Assembly (NCBI GenBank): GCA_044343935.1
Contig: JBIJDU010000018.1
Location: 1 to 31,260 of the forward strand
DNA length: 31,260 nucleotides
Direction of reading: 5' to 3'
From: AcAMD-5 sp044343935
GTDB taxonomy: Bacteria > Actinomycetota > Actinomycetes > S36-B12 > UBA5976
Shown one piece after another: positions 24,086 to 31,260 of this stretch. Numbering within the stretch: the first letter of the stretch is position 1; every line of letters begins with the position of its first letter. The notes beneath the pieces are model-generated. The model saw nothing but the letters and a program-made list of their open reading frames with translations. It searched no databases and had not been told where the DNA came from. Position numbers and translations under genes: made by a program.

Positions 24086-25117
24086 TTACAGTTTTTCGTC
24101 TTCGACGAAAACTTCACCGTCAAGTTCGTCTTCGTCAACTTCGTCGTAGTAACCGGCAACCTTGGTTGGATCAAATCCAGCTGGGCTGTCCTTTAGAGAT
24201 AGGCCAAGCATTACTAACTTGCCCTTAACTTCATCAATTGACTTCTGGCCAAAGTTGCGAATATCTAGTAGATCAGCTTCGGAGCGAGTCATTAACTCAC
24301 CGACAGTGTGAACACCTTCACGCTTTAGGCAGTTATAGGAGCGAACGGTTAGATCAAGTTGCTCAATTGGCATATTTAGCTGCTCTGCGGCAAATGAATC
24401 TAGCGCAGATGGACCAATTTCAATGCCTTCAGCATCAAGATTTAGTTCGCGAGCCAACCCAAATAGCTCAACTAACGTTTTACCAGCTGATGCAACTGCA
24501 TCTCTTGGCAGCATTGATGGCTTAGTTTCCACATCAATGATTAGTTTGTCGAAGTCAGTACGCTGCTCAACACGGGTTGCTTCTACCTTATAAGTAACTT
24601 TGGTAACTGGTGAATAAATTGAATCAACATAAATACGACCAATTTCTGGGTCAGTTCCTTTGTTCATGGTTGATGGCACATAGCCACGGCCACGCTCAAC
24701 TACAAACTCAACTTCAAAAGTTGCGCCGGCATTAAGGGTCGCGATGTGTAGATCCTTGTTATGAACTTCAACACCAGCTGGTGGATTGATATCCGCAGCA
24801 ATTACTAGTCCTGGGCCTTCTTTGCGCAAATACATCACAGTTGGTTCATCGTTTTCGCTGGAAACCACCAGATTTTTGATGTTTAGCAAAATTTCAGTGA
24901 CATCTTCTTTAACGCCATCGATTGTGCCAAACTCATGTAGCACACCTTCAATGCGAATTGAGGTAACTGCAGCACCTGGGATGGATGAAAGCAAGGTACG
25001 ACGCATTGAGTTGCCAAGGGTGTAACCAAAACCTGGCTCTAGTGGCTCAAGCACGAAACGTGATCGAGTATCGGACAGGACTTCTTCAGTAAGGGTTGGG
25101 CGTTGTGCAATTAGCAC
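24086..25117 (-). CDS. rpoA: DNA-directed RNA polymerase subunit alpha
   Basis: The polymerase assembly platform. The 343-residue protein has an N-terminal dimerisation domain (FVLEPLEPGFGYTLGNSMRRTLLSSIPGAAV, VLHEF, GRGYVPS) and a C-terminal domain that contacts UP elements and activators (LDLTVRSYNCLKREGVHTVGEL, then IRNFGQKSIDEVKGKL). It ends in an acidic tail (YYDEVDEDELDGEVFVEDEKL) typical of actinobacteria. The start is GTG at 25117, preceded by AAAGGA; an upstream open extension of 24 codons has no family similarity. The 104 bases between it and rpsD hold three hairpins. Confidence 0.98.
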   Translation of the reverse strand: MLIAQRPTLTEEVLSDTRSRFVLEPLEPGFGYTLGNSMRRTLLSSIPGAAVTSIRIEGVLHEFGTIDGVKEDVTEILLNIKNLVVSSENDEPTVMYLRKEGPGLVIAADINPPAGVEVHNKDLHIATLNAGATFEVEFVVERGRGYVPSTMNKGTDPEIGRIYVDSIYSPVTKVTYKVEATRVEQRTDFDKLIIDVETKPSMLPRDAVASAGKTLVELFGLARELNLDAEGIEIGPSALDSFAAEQLNMPIEQLDLTVRSYNCLKREGVHTVGELMTRSEADLLDIRNFGQKSIDEVKGKLVMLGLSLKDSPAGFDPTKVAGYYDEVDEDELDGEVFVEDEKL

Positions 25118-25133
25118 GGTTTTTCCTTTCGGT

Positions 25134-25213
25134 CGGCACCCGCTATATGGTGCCGCGTCTTTGGATGATGTGTGGCGGGGTTGTCTCACATCAAAGCTGT
25201 TGTTACCAACAGC
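25134..25213 (-). repeat. Three consecutive hairpins between rpsD and rpoA
   Basis: CGGCACC (25134-25140) pairs with GGTGCCG (25149-25155). TGATGTG (25166-25172) pairs with CACATCA (25187-25193). GCTGTTG (25196-25202) pairs with CAACAGC (25207-25213) around a four-base loop. All three stems are perfect over 7 bp and together fill most of the gap. None has a strong T-run. Possible roles are mRNA processing or tuning of rpoA relative to the ribosomal genes. Confidence 0.6.
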
Positions 25214-25221
25214 CAGGGTTG

Positions 25222-25848
25222 TTACTTGCTGTAAAGCTCAACTACCAATTGTTCTTGGACATTGGTATCGATCTGGGAGCGCTCTGGCGCTGCGTGAATC
25301 AAAATTCGCATCCGGTTTGGAATTGCTTCCATCCAACCTGGCACTTTTCGTTCGCCAGCTTCAGCTCGAGCAATCACAAATGGGGTGATTTCGCGAGAAT
25401 CAACGCGAACCTCAATCACATCACTAGGTGATACTGAGAATGACGGAATATCAACTTTCTTACCGTTAACGGTGAAGTGACCATGCTTTACTAACTGACG
25501 AGCCATATCGCGACTCTTCGCAAAACCAGCACGGAAAACTACGTTGTCCAGTCTGGTTTCCAGCAGTGCCAACAAGTTGTCACCAGTCTTGCCAGCTCGG
25601 CGTGATGCTTCTTCAAAGTAATTACGGAATTGCTTTTCAAGCACGCCATACTGGCGAGCAAGTTTCTGCTTTTCACGCATCTGTAGCAAATACTCAGATT
25701 CCTTGGCGCGACCGCGGCCATGTTGACCTGGTGGGTAAGGACGAGACTCCAACGGACACTTTGGACCGTCGCACTTGGAGCCTTTCAAAAATAGCTTTAC
25801 CTTCTCGCGTCGGCAACGCTTGCATTTCGGACCTGTATAACGAGCCAT
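25222..25848 (-). CDS. rpsD: 30S ribosomal protein S4
   Basis: A primary 16S rRNA-binding assembly protein and the classical translational repressor of the alpha operon in E. coli. The 208 residues start ARYTGPKCKRCRREK and carry four cysteines in two pairs (CKRC at 9-12 and CDGPKC at 26-31), the zinc-binding C+ form. An S4 RNA-binding domain follows (ETRLDNVVFRAGFAKSRDMARQLVKHGHFTVNGKKVDIPSF), and the end is VELYSK, the family terminus. GGAG lies upstream of the ATG. It follows rpsK by 23 bases. Confidence 0.98.
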   Translation of the reverse strand: MARYTGPKCKRCRREKVKLFLKGSKCDGPKCPLESRPYPPGQHGRGRAKESEYLLQMREKQKLARQYGVLEKQFRNYFEEASRRAGKTGDNLLALLETRLDNVVFRAGFAKSRDMARQLVKHGHFTVNGKKVDIPSFSVSPSDVIEVRVDSREITPFVIARAEAGERKVPGWMEAIPNRMRILIHAAPERSQIDTNVQEQLVVELYSK

Positions 25849-25871
25849 TTAAATTTTTCTCCTGTGCTTTC

Positions 25872-26288
<417 letters not shown>

Positions 26289-26299
26289 TTAGTCAGTCC

Positions 26300-26677
26300 T
26301 TACTTCGTTGCAATCTTCTTGCCAGCAACCGTCTTGCGAGGTCCCTTGCGAGTGCGGGCATTGGTATGAGTGCGCTGACCACGAACTGGCAGACCTTTGC
26401 GGTGGCGCGTGCCTTGGTAGCTTTGAATTTCAATCTTGCGACGAATATCAGCTGTTACTTCACGTCGAAGGTCACCTTCAACTTTGAAGTTTGCTTCAAT
26501 GTAATCACGTAGTAGCGACAATTGATCATCGCTCATATCTTTAACTCGAAGATCTGGTGAAATACCAGTTGCTTGCAACATTTGTGCAGCTCGAGTGCGG
26601 CCGATGCCGTATACATAAGTAAGTGCGACCTCTAAGCGCTTATCGCGCGGTAGATCAACACCAATGAGTCGTGCCAT
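26300..26677 (-). CDS. rpsM: 30S ribosomal protein S13
   Basis: A head protein of the small subunit forming a bridge to the 50S subunit and touching P-site tRNA. The 125 residues show ARLIGVDLPRDKRLEVALTYVYGIGRTRA, the RRKIEIQSYQGTRHRKGLPVRGQRTHTNARTRKGPRKT motif, and a Lys-rich end. This is the first gene of the alpha operon. The ATG lacks a strong Shine-Dalgarno (GUGAGU-like sequence only), consistent with structural control by the leader upstream. Confidence 0.98.
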   Translation of the reverse strand: MARLIGVDLPRDKRLEVALTYVYGIGRTRAAQMLQATGISPDLRVKDMSDDQLSLLRDYIEANFKVEGDLRREVTADIRRKIEIQSYQGTRHRKGLPVRGQRTHTNARTRKGPRKTVAGKKIATK

Positions 26678-26842
26678 GGGCGGTTACTCACTTTCGTTAG
26701 CAGAGGTATCTGGTCACGAATGTTGTCCTACCCGCCCGGGTAAGCCTTCGCCTCTGACAAAGGGTTCGTCTGTTTTGTTGGCACGCAACAGGGTCGAACA
26801 TTCGTGTGATCACAATCGGGATGATTGTGACTTATTTAGTTT
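26678..26842 (-). promoter_or_regulatory. Structured leader of the alpha operon (rpsM), with possible pseudoknot
   Basis: The longest intergenic stretch in the ribosomal part, 165 bases between rpmJ and rpsM. Perfect complementary arms seen: TCACAATC (26810-26817) with GATTGTGA (26823-26830); CACGAATGTT (26715-26724) with AACATTCGTG (26797-26806), a 10-bp long-range stem; inside it TGTTG (26776-26780) with CAACA (26786-26790), and TACCC with GGGTA around 26728-26741. CAGAGG (26701-26706) pairs with CCTCTG (26751-26756), crossing the long stem in pseudoknot order and ending about 24 bases before the rpsM ATG. By analogy with the E. coli alpha leader it may bind S4; that is inference. No clear promoter is visible. 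Confidence 0.55.
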
Positions 26843-26956
26843 TTAGCCTTGACGCTGTTTGTGACGAGGATTTTCGCAAATCACCATCACCCGACCGTGA
26901 CGACGAATGACTTTGCACTTGTCGCACATCGGCTTAACACTTGGTTGTACCTTCAT
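26843..26956 (-). CDS. rpmJ: 50S ribosomal protein L36
   Basis: The smallest ribosomal protein, 37 residues: MKVQPSVKPMCDKCKVI, then RRHGRVMVICENPRHKQRQG. It carries the zinc ribbon ligands C11, C14 and C27 plus H32, the C+ form. The ATG at 26956 and TAA at 26843-26845 give a complete product of the family length. It lies 13 bases after infA in the conserved infA-rpmJ-rpsM order. The gene is short and easy to miss. Confidence 0.97.
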   Translation of the reverse strand: MKVQPSVKPMCDKCKVIRRHGRVMVICENPRHKQRQG

Positions 26957-26969
26957 AAAGCTCTTTACC

Positions 26970-27191
26970 TCACTTGTAGCGGTAGATGATCCGCCCGCGA
27001 GTTAGATCGTATGGACTTAACTCCACGATCACTCGATCATCAGGAAGAATTCGAATGTAATTCATTCGCATCTTCCCGCTGATATGGGCAAGAACTTTGT
27101 GACCATTATCGAGTTCTACCCGAAACATTGCGTTCGGTAGCGCCTCTAAAATGGTGCCTTCCAGTTCAATGGCACCGTCCTTTTTGGACAC
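26970..27191 (-). CDS. infA: Translation initiation factor IF-1
   Basis: A 73-residue OB-fold protein that blocks the ribosomal A site during initiation. The sequence KKDGAIELEGTILEALPNAMFRVELDNGHKVLAHISGKMRMNYIRILPDDRVIVELSPYDLTRGRIIYRYK matches the family along its whole length (given here only for identification by its segments GTILEALPNAMF and LTRGRIIYRYK). The start is GTG with GAGAGGG upstream. The 110 bases before it have no gene; I see no convincing promoter there, and no methionine aminopeptidase gene between adk and infA, where many bacteria carry map. Confidence 0.97.
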   Translation of the reverse strand: MSKKDGAIELEGTILEALPNAMFRVELDNGHKVLAHISGKMRMNYIRILPDDRVIVELSPYDLTRGRIIYRYK

Positions 27192-27301
27192 TCTGCCCTC
27201 TCACTTTCTAGCGTTTACACCGGCAGTTCACGCTGGGTTTAGCAGCGCAACGGAAGGTGAATCTTACGGGTGAGGCGATTTCCCCCACACATTGGGTCCG
27301 G

Positions 27302-27865
27302 TTAGTTAGCCACTAACTGGGCAAGTCGGGCCTTAACCTGCTCAATCTCCCCCATGCCATCAACGGCTTTGAGCAGGCCGCGGGCCCGATAGGCCTCAAT
27401 TAGTGGCGCCGTCTGTTCGGCATACACCTCAAGTCGGCGCCGAATCACCTCTTCGGAATCGTCAGTTCGGCCCTGCTGGGCAGCGCGCTGCGCCAGTCGG
27501 CTGACCACTTCATCGATATCCACGGTCAACTCAATTACCAGATCCACTTTGCTGCCTAATTTCTGCAATATCGCATCTAACTCAGCTACTTGGGCAACTG
27601 TTCTTGGGTAGCCATCCAATAAGAATCCGGCTGCCGCATCGCTCTGCGCTAATCGGTGCTTAACCATTTCATTTGTAACGCTATCGGGCACATATTCACC
27701 AGCGTCCATGTATTTTTTTGCGAGTAAGCCAAGTTCAGTTTCAGCTAACACATTGTTGCGAAAAATATCACCAGTTGAAATATGTGGAATGCCAAGTTGG
27801 CTAGCCAAACTAACCGCTTGCGTTCCTTTTCCGGCGCCCGGCGGGCCCATCAGAACGATGCGCAT
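27302..27865 (-). CDS. adk: Adenylate kinase (short, LID-less form)
   Basis: Interconverts ATP plus AMP and two ADP. The 187-residue protein has the P-loop GPPGAGKGTQ (residues 7-16), the AMP-binding ISTGDIFRNN and LDGYPRTVAQ, and the arginine-bearing ending of the core. The LID region between RLAQRAAQQGR and DDSEEVIRRRL is only a short loop without zinc cysteines, so this is the short type usual in actinobacteria. It starts three bases after secY and is certainly co-transcribed with it. Confidence 0.97.
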   Translation of the reverse strand: MRIVLMGPPGAGKGTQAVSLASQLGIPHISTGDIFRNNVLAETELGLLAKKYMDAGEYVPDSVTNEMVKHRLAQSDAAAGFLLDGYPRTVAQVAELDAILQKLGSKVDLVIELTVDIDEVVSRLAQRAAQQGRTDDSEEVIRRRLEVYAEQTAPLIEAYRARGLLKAVDGMGEIEQVKARLAQLVAN

Positions 27866-27868
27866 TAA

Positions 27869-29164
27869 TTAACCTAAGAAACCTTCGTAGTTACGCTGCT
27901 GCAATTGAGCTTCCACCTGCTTGACGAAGTCCAATCCAACACCAACGATGATTAGCAAACTGGTGCCACCAAACGCAATCTGGGTACCAATTCCCATGGC
28001 ATTAAAAATGAAGTAAGGAATGATGGCCACAATCATCAGATAAGTAGCGCCAGCAGTTAGTAATCGGTTTAGCACAAATCGCAAATAGTCTGCTGTTGGT
28101 TTTCCAGCACGAATGCCCGGAATAAAGCCACCATATTTCTTCATGTCATCTGCTACATCATCTGGGTTGAACGTAATGGAGACGTAGAAAAAGGCGAAGA
28201 AGAAAATCATTAAAGCATAAGTGATTGCATAAGTTAATGAGGTTGAATCAGAAAGATTTCGCGAAATCCATTGCGCCCACTCAGCAGATGAGCCAGAGAG
28301 TTGAGTGAACAGCACTGGAACATATAGCAATGAGGAAGCGAAGATAACTGGAATAACGCCGGACATATTTACCTTAATTGGTAAATAGGTGCTAGTGCCA
28401 CCGTACATTCGGCGACCAACCATGCGCTTGGCGTATTGAACTGGAATTCGGCGTTGACCTTGCTCCACAAATGCAACAACCACAATTAATGCCAGCGCTA
28501 GCGCTAACACAACGGCGAACTGCCAGAAGCCATTACCGCGAAGCACGCCCCATAACTGTCCTGGTAGCGTGGAAATAATTGATGCCAAAATCAACAGTGA
28601 CATACCATTACCAACACCGCGATCAGTGATTAATTCACCCAGCCACATCACAACTGCGGTGCCGGCGGTCAAGGTGATTACCATCACTAGCAAAATGCCA
28701 ATTGAGGTATCTGGAATTAACGCCAAATCACAACCTTGCAGCAACGCACCAGGGGTGCGAGCTAGTGCAACAATTGATGTTGCTTGCAAAATTGCCAACC
28801 CGATGGTGACGTATCTGGTGTATTGGGTAATTACCGCCTGACCTGATTGGCCTTCTTTCTTGAGGGCCTCAAGTCGTGGAATTACCACAACTAGCAACTG
28901 CAAAATAATGCTGGCGGTGATGTAAGGCATGATGCCTAACGCAAAGATGGAAAGTTGCAGCAATGCGCCACCGCTAAATAGATTAATCAGCGAATAAAGC
29001 GTGTTGTCCTGCACTAACGCCACACACTGTTGTACTGCGTTGTAATCAATGCCTGGCGTTGGCATTACCGCACCAAAGCGGTAAATGGCGATCATGCCCA
29101 GCACAAAAAGCAACTTCTTTCGCAGATCTGGGGTGCGAAATGCGTTTGCGAATACGCTCAACAT
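27869..29164 (-). CDS. secY: Preprotein translocase subunit SecY
   Basis: The channel of the Sec export pathway in the cytoplasmic membrane. The 431 residues hold ten hydrophobic segments, with the N-terminal FRTPDLRKKLLFVLGMIAIYRFGAVMPTPGID, FSGGALLQLSIFALGIMPYITASIILQLL (plug and TM2 region), a charged cytoplasmic loop RRIPVQYAKRMVGRRMYGG, and the LLIIVGVGLDFVKQVEAQLQQRNYEGFLG terminus typical of the family. GAGAGG precedes the ATG. It lies 17 bases after rplO, the standard spc order. Confidence 0.98.
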   Translation of the reverse strand: MLSVFANAFRTPDLRKKLLFVLGMIAIYRFGAVMPTPGIDYNAVQQCVALVQDNTLYSLINLFSGGALLQLSIFALGIMPYITASIILQLLVVVIPRLEALKKEGQSGQAVITQYTRYVTIGLAILQATSIVALARTPGALLQGCDLALIPDTSIGILLVMVITLTAGTAVVMWLGELITDRGVGNGMSLLILASIISTLPGQLWGVLRGNGFWQFAVVLALALALIVVVAFVEQGQRRIPVQYAKRMVGRRMYGGTSTYLPIKVNMSGVIPVIFASSLLYVPVLFTQLSGSSAEWAQWISRNLSDSTSLTYAITYALMIFFFAFFYVSITFNPDDVADDMKKYGGFIPGIRAGKPTADYLRFVLNRLLTAGATYLMIVAIIPYFIFNAMGIGTQIAFGGTSLLIIVGVGLDFVKQVEAQLQQRNYEGFLG

Positions 29165-29181
29165 GATCTCAACCTCTCGCT

Positions 29182-29625
29182 TTAGTTAAGTACTTCGGCT
29201 TTTCCGCCCGCAGCAGCAATTTTTGCTATTGCAGTTTCGGAGAATTTATGAGCTGACACGGTCAGCGCTACATTGATATCGCCATTACCTAGCACCTTAA
29301 CTGGCTCACCCTTGCGAACCAAGCCAGCGCGCACTAAATCGGTAATTCCAACCGCACCGCCCTTTGGAAATGCGGCATTTAGATCTGCCACATTCACTAC
29401 TTGGAACTCAACTTTGAATGGATTTTTAAATCCTTTCAATTTTGGTAAGCGCATATGTAGCGGCAACTGGCCACCTTCGAATCGAGCTGGCACCTGATAG
29501 CGAGCCTTCGTACCTTTAGTACCGCGGCCTGCGGTCTTACCCTTTGATGCTTCACCACGACCAACACGAGTCTTGGCAGTTTTTGCACCTGGGGCTGGAC
29601 GTAGATGATGAACCTTAATAGTCAT
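29182..29625 (-). CDS. rplO: 50S ribosomal protein L15
   Basis: A large-subunit assembly protein. The 147 residues include KVHHLRPAPGAKTAKTRVGRGEASKGKTAGRGTKGTKAR, the long basic N-terminal extension, followed by FEGGQLPLHMRLPKLKGF, a family hallmark, and a globular C-terminal half ending VLN. The ribosome site AGGAGG lies within the last codons of rpmD, two bases upstream of which that gene stops. Part of S5-L30-L15-SecY. Confidence 0.97.
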   Translation of the reverse strand: MTIKVHHLRPAPGAKTAKTRVGRGEASKGKTAGRGTKGTKARYQVPARFEGGQLPLHMRLPKLKGFKNPFKVEFQVVNVADLNAAFPKGGAVGITDLVRAGLVRKGEPVKVLGNGDINVALTVSAHKFSETAIAKIAAAGGKAEVLN

Positions 29626-29627
29626 AT

Positions 29628-29810
29628 CTACTTAACCTCCTCTACTCGAATCAAGTGCGCCACTGCACGCATCATGCCTCGAAATTCTGGCTTATCTTCC
29701 TTGATCGAAACATCGCCAATCTTGCGCAAACCTAATGAGCGTAGCGTCTCACGCTGTGCCTTAGTGCCAGCAATATCTGACTTAACCTGGGTAATTTGAA
29801 ATTTCGCCAT
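29628..29810 (-). CDS. rpmD: 50S ribosomal protein L30
   Basis: A 60-residue large-subunit protein. The segment FQITQVKSDIAGTKAQRETLRSLGLRKIGD is the L30 signature, followed by DKPEFRGMMRAVAHLIRVEEV. It is of the short bacterial length. It starts two bases after the rpsE stop and ends two before rplO, so all three are tightly coupled. Confidence 0.96.
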   Translation of the reverse strand: MAKFQITQVKSDIAGTKAQRETLRSLGLRKIGDVSIKEDKPEFRGMMRAVAHLIRVEEVK

Positions 29811-29812
29811 AA

Positions 29813-30427
29813 TTACTTAGCTCCTGTTCCAGCAGCTTGTGCCTTCAACATTGCCGATGGCGCAACATCTTCAAGTGGTAAACCACGTCGAGCAGCAACA
29901 GTTTGAGGTAACTCAAGCATCTTTAGTGCCGCAACTGTGGCATGAACCACGTTAATTGCGTTATCGCTACCAAGCGACTTGCTCAATACGTCAGTGATAC
30001 CAGCGCACTCCAACACCGCACGAGCAGCACCGCCTGCGATCACACCAGTACCAGGGGCAGCAGGACGTAGTAGCACCACACCTGCTGCTGCTTCGCCAGT
30101 TACTGGATGCGGAATAGTTCCTTGAATGCGTGGCACTTTAAAGAAACTCTTCTTCGCTTCTTCAACTGCTTTAGAAATTGCCTGCGGCACTTCTTTTGCC
30201 TTGCCGTAACCCACGCCAACTTGGCCTTCACCATCACCAACAACGACAAGTGCGGTGAAGCTAAAGCGTCGACCACCTTGAACTACTTTGGCAACACGAT
30301 TGATCGCAACTACGCGCTCTAGGTGATTGCTCTTCTCAGCACCGCCACGCTCGCCACGTCGTTCCCGACGATCATTGCGCTCTGGTCGCTCGTTTGTTGT
30401 CATTTCTTTTTCTTTAGTCATCATCAT
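29813..30427 (-). CDS. rpsE: 30S ribosomal protein S5
   Basis: A small-subunit protein at the mRNA entry channel, important for decoding accuracy. The 204 residues have a charged N-terminal extension rich in Glu and Arg (about 1-35). The double-stranded RNA-binding fold follows: ERVVAINRVAKVVQGGRRFSFTALVVVGDGEGQVGVGYGKAKEVPQAI. Then come PHPVTGEAAAGVVLLRPAAPGTGVIAGGAARAVLE and a short Ala-rich tail. Three ATGs in a row open the frame at 30427; a further ATG eight codons in (30403) is an alternative start. Neither has a strong ribosome site. Confidence 0.96.
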   Translation of the reverse strand: MMMTKEKEMTTNERPERNDRRERRGERGGAEKSNHLERVVAINRVAKVVQGGRRFSFTALVVVGDGEGQVGVGYGKAKEVPQAISKAVEEAKKSFFKVPRIQGTIPHPVTGEAAAGVVLLRPAAPGTGVIAGGAARAVLECAGITDVLSKSLGSDNAINVVHATVAALKMLELPQTVAARRGLPLEDVAPSAMLKAQAAGTGAK

Positions 30428-30433
30428 CGTTTC

Positions 30434-30817
30434 TTAGAGGGCCAGTCCAGCATCGCGAGCACCATCAGCAACTGCTGCTACTCGACCGTGATAACGGTTG
30501 CCAGCACGATCAAATACCACTTTGGTGATGCCAGCAGCCTTGGCGCGGGATGCCACCAACTTACCAACTTCAAATGCCAAATCAGTTTTCTTGCCAGCGG
30601 CTTTGCGTAGATCTGCTTCCATTGTTGATGCGCTAACAATTGTCTTGCCAACTGTGTCATCCACAATTTGAGCTGTCATATGTCGCAATGATCGAGTTAC
30701 CACTAATCGTGGCATCTGCGCATCGCCGCTAATTCGCTTGCGAACTCGAAGATGACGCTTCTTGCGAAGTTTGGTCTTCTTAGCAGTGTGCTTACCGGAT
30801 GCAGTAAAAGTACTCAT
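30434..30817 (-). CDS. rplR: 50S ribosomal protein L18
   Basis: Binds 5S rRNA in the central protuberance. The 127 residues show a basic start (AKKTKLRKKRHLRVRKRISG), then PRLVVTRSLRHMTAQIVDD, the central strand set, and the family ending VVFDRAGNRYHGRVAAVADGARDAGLAL. The ATG overlaps the rplF stop by four bases (ATGA), showing coupled translation; it lies six bases before rpsE. Confidence 0.97.
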   Translation of the reverse strand: MSTFTASGKHTAKKTKLRKKRHLRVRKRISGDAQMPRLVVTRSLRHMTAQIVDDTVGKTIVSASTMEADLRKAAGKKTDLAFEVGKLVASRAKAAGITKVVFDRAGNRYHGRVAAVADGARDAGLAL

Positions 30818-31260
30818 GCCTTCTTACCAGCCTTTCCAGCCTTGCGACGAATAACTTCGCCTTTGTATTTAACACCTTTAGCCTTATATGGATCGGTTTT
30901 ACGTAGCTTGCGCAATTTTGCTGCTGTTTCGCCAACCAATTGCTTATCAATGCCAGAGACATGAAGCAATGTTGGTGATTCCACCGCAAAGGTGATTCCT
31001 TCAGGCGCAATGATGGGAACAGGATGGCTGTAGCCAAGTGAGAATTCCAAATCCTTACCTTTAGCGGCAACACGATAACCAGTACCGGAGATTTCCATAG
31101 TTTTGGAATAACCATCAGTTACACCAATTACCATGTTGGCAATCAAGGTACGAGTTAACCCATGAAGTGACTTAGCTACTCGCTCGTCATTTGGTCGCTT
31201 TACCGCAATTGAGCCATCATCATTTTTCGCAACCGTGATTGGTGCGGCAACGGTGTGGCT
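30814..31260 (-). CDS. rplF: 50S ribosomal protein L6, C-terminal part (runs off the window)
   Basis: The last 148 residues of L6, which lies near the factor-binding site of the 50S subunit. The frame stays open to the window edge and includes HTVAAPITVAKNDDG, KRPNDERVAKSLHGLTRTLIANMVIGVTDGYSK (the classic end of the first L6 repeat) and LEFSLGYSHPVPIIAPEG. VSGIDKQLVGETAAKLRKLRKTDPYKAKGVKYKGEVIRRKAGKAGKK, the diagnostic C-terminal signature, closes it. About 30 N-terminal residues are missing. The ATG at 31146 is internal and not the start. Confidence 0.96.
   Translation of the reverse strand, partial: SHTVAAPITVAKNDDGSIAVKRPNDERVAKSLHGLTRTLIANMVIGVTDGYSKTMEISGTGYRVAAKGKDLEFSLGYSHPVPIIAPEGITFAVESPTLLHVSGIDKQLVGETAAKLRKLRKTDPYKAKGVKYKGEVIRRKAGKAGKKA

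Noticed and set aside
26664..26846. Plus-strand 60-codon frame over the rpsM leader, with several cysteines
   Set aside because: No ribosome site; it spans the inverted repeats that explain the sequence better as RNA structure on the other strand.

Overview
The window is the chromosomal core of an actinobacterium. Evidence for this includes a four-cysteine WhiB regulator, a GuaB3 paralogue beside GuaB, a GroEL ending in a His-rich tail, GroES under two CIRCE operators, and a gene order from L6 to GuaA that I recall as close to the Mycobacterium and Streptomyces order. Base composition looks far less GC-rich than in those genera (roughly mid-40s percent by eye). Together with short intergenic gaps this suggests a streamlined aquatic lineage such as the Nanopelagicales (acI) or a relative; that placement is inference. 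I see no insertion sequence, prophage, CRISPR array, tRNA or rRNA, and no gene-free stretch above 300 bases.

Nearly everything is on the minus strand, so transcription runs from high to low coordinates. Bases 31260-26843 hold the end of the spc ribosomal cluster: L6 (partial), L18, S5, L30, L15, SecY, adenylate kinase, IF-1 and L36. Bases 26842-23639 are the alpha operon: S13, S11, S4, RpoA and L17, preceded by a 165-nt structured leader. Then come TruA, an ABC-F ATPase, L13 and S9. These lead into cell-wall and cofactor genes: GlmM and GlmS (UDP-GlcNAc precursor), AcpS (ACP activation) and Alr (D-alanine). The t6A tRNA-modification set TsaE-TsaB-RimI-TsaD follows, with 1-8 bp overlaps.

Bases 12900-8542 hold chaperones and regulators. 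GroES-GroEL has twin CIRCE sites around a clear promoter and a 17-bp hairpin between the two genes. A WhiB gene on the plus strand has its own promoter and shares a terminator with groEL. It is divergent from a MerR-family regulator with cobalamin-binding-like features, and a LuxR-type orphan regulator follows. Bases 8542-4331 are the guanine nucleotide genes guaB, guaB3 and guaA; guaB3 has lost the catalytic cysteine. Bases 4326-1 hold a small membrane protein, a PIG-L deacetylase (plus strand), a large secreted peptidoglycan-binding/M15-like protein, and the start of a UvrD/PcrA helicase.

The best candidates for undescribed biology are RNA and regulatory elements: the alpha-operon leader with a possible pseudoknot, the groES-groEL hairpin, the hairpin clusters after whiB and between rpsD and rpoA, and the MerR/WhiB divergent control region.
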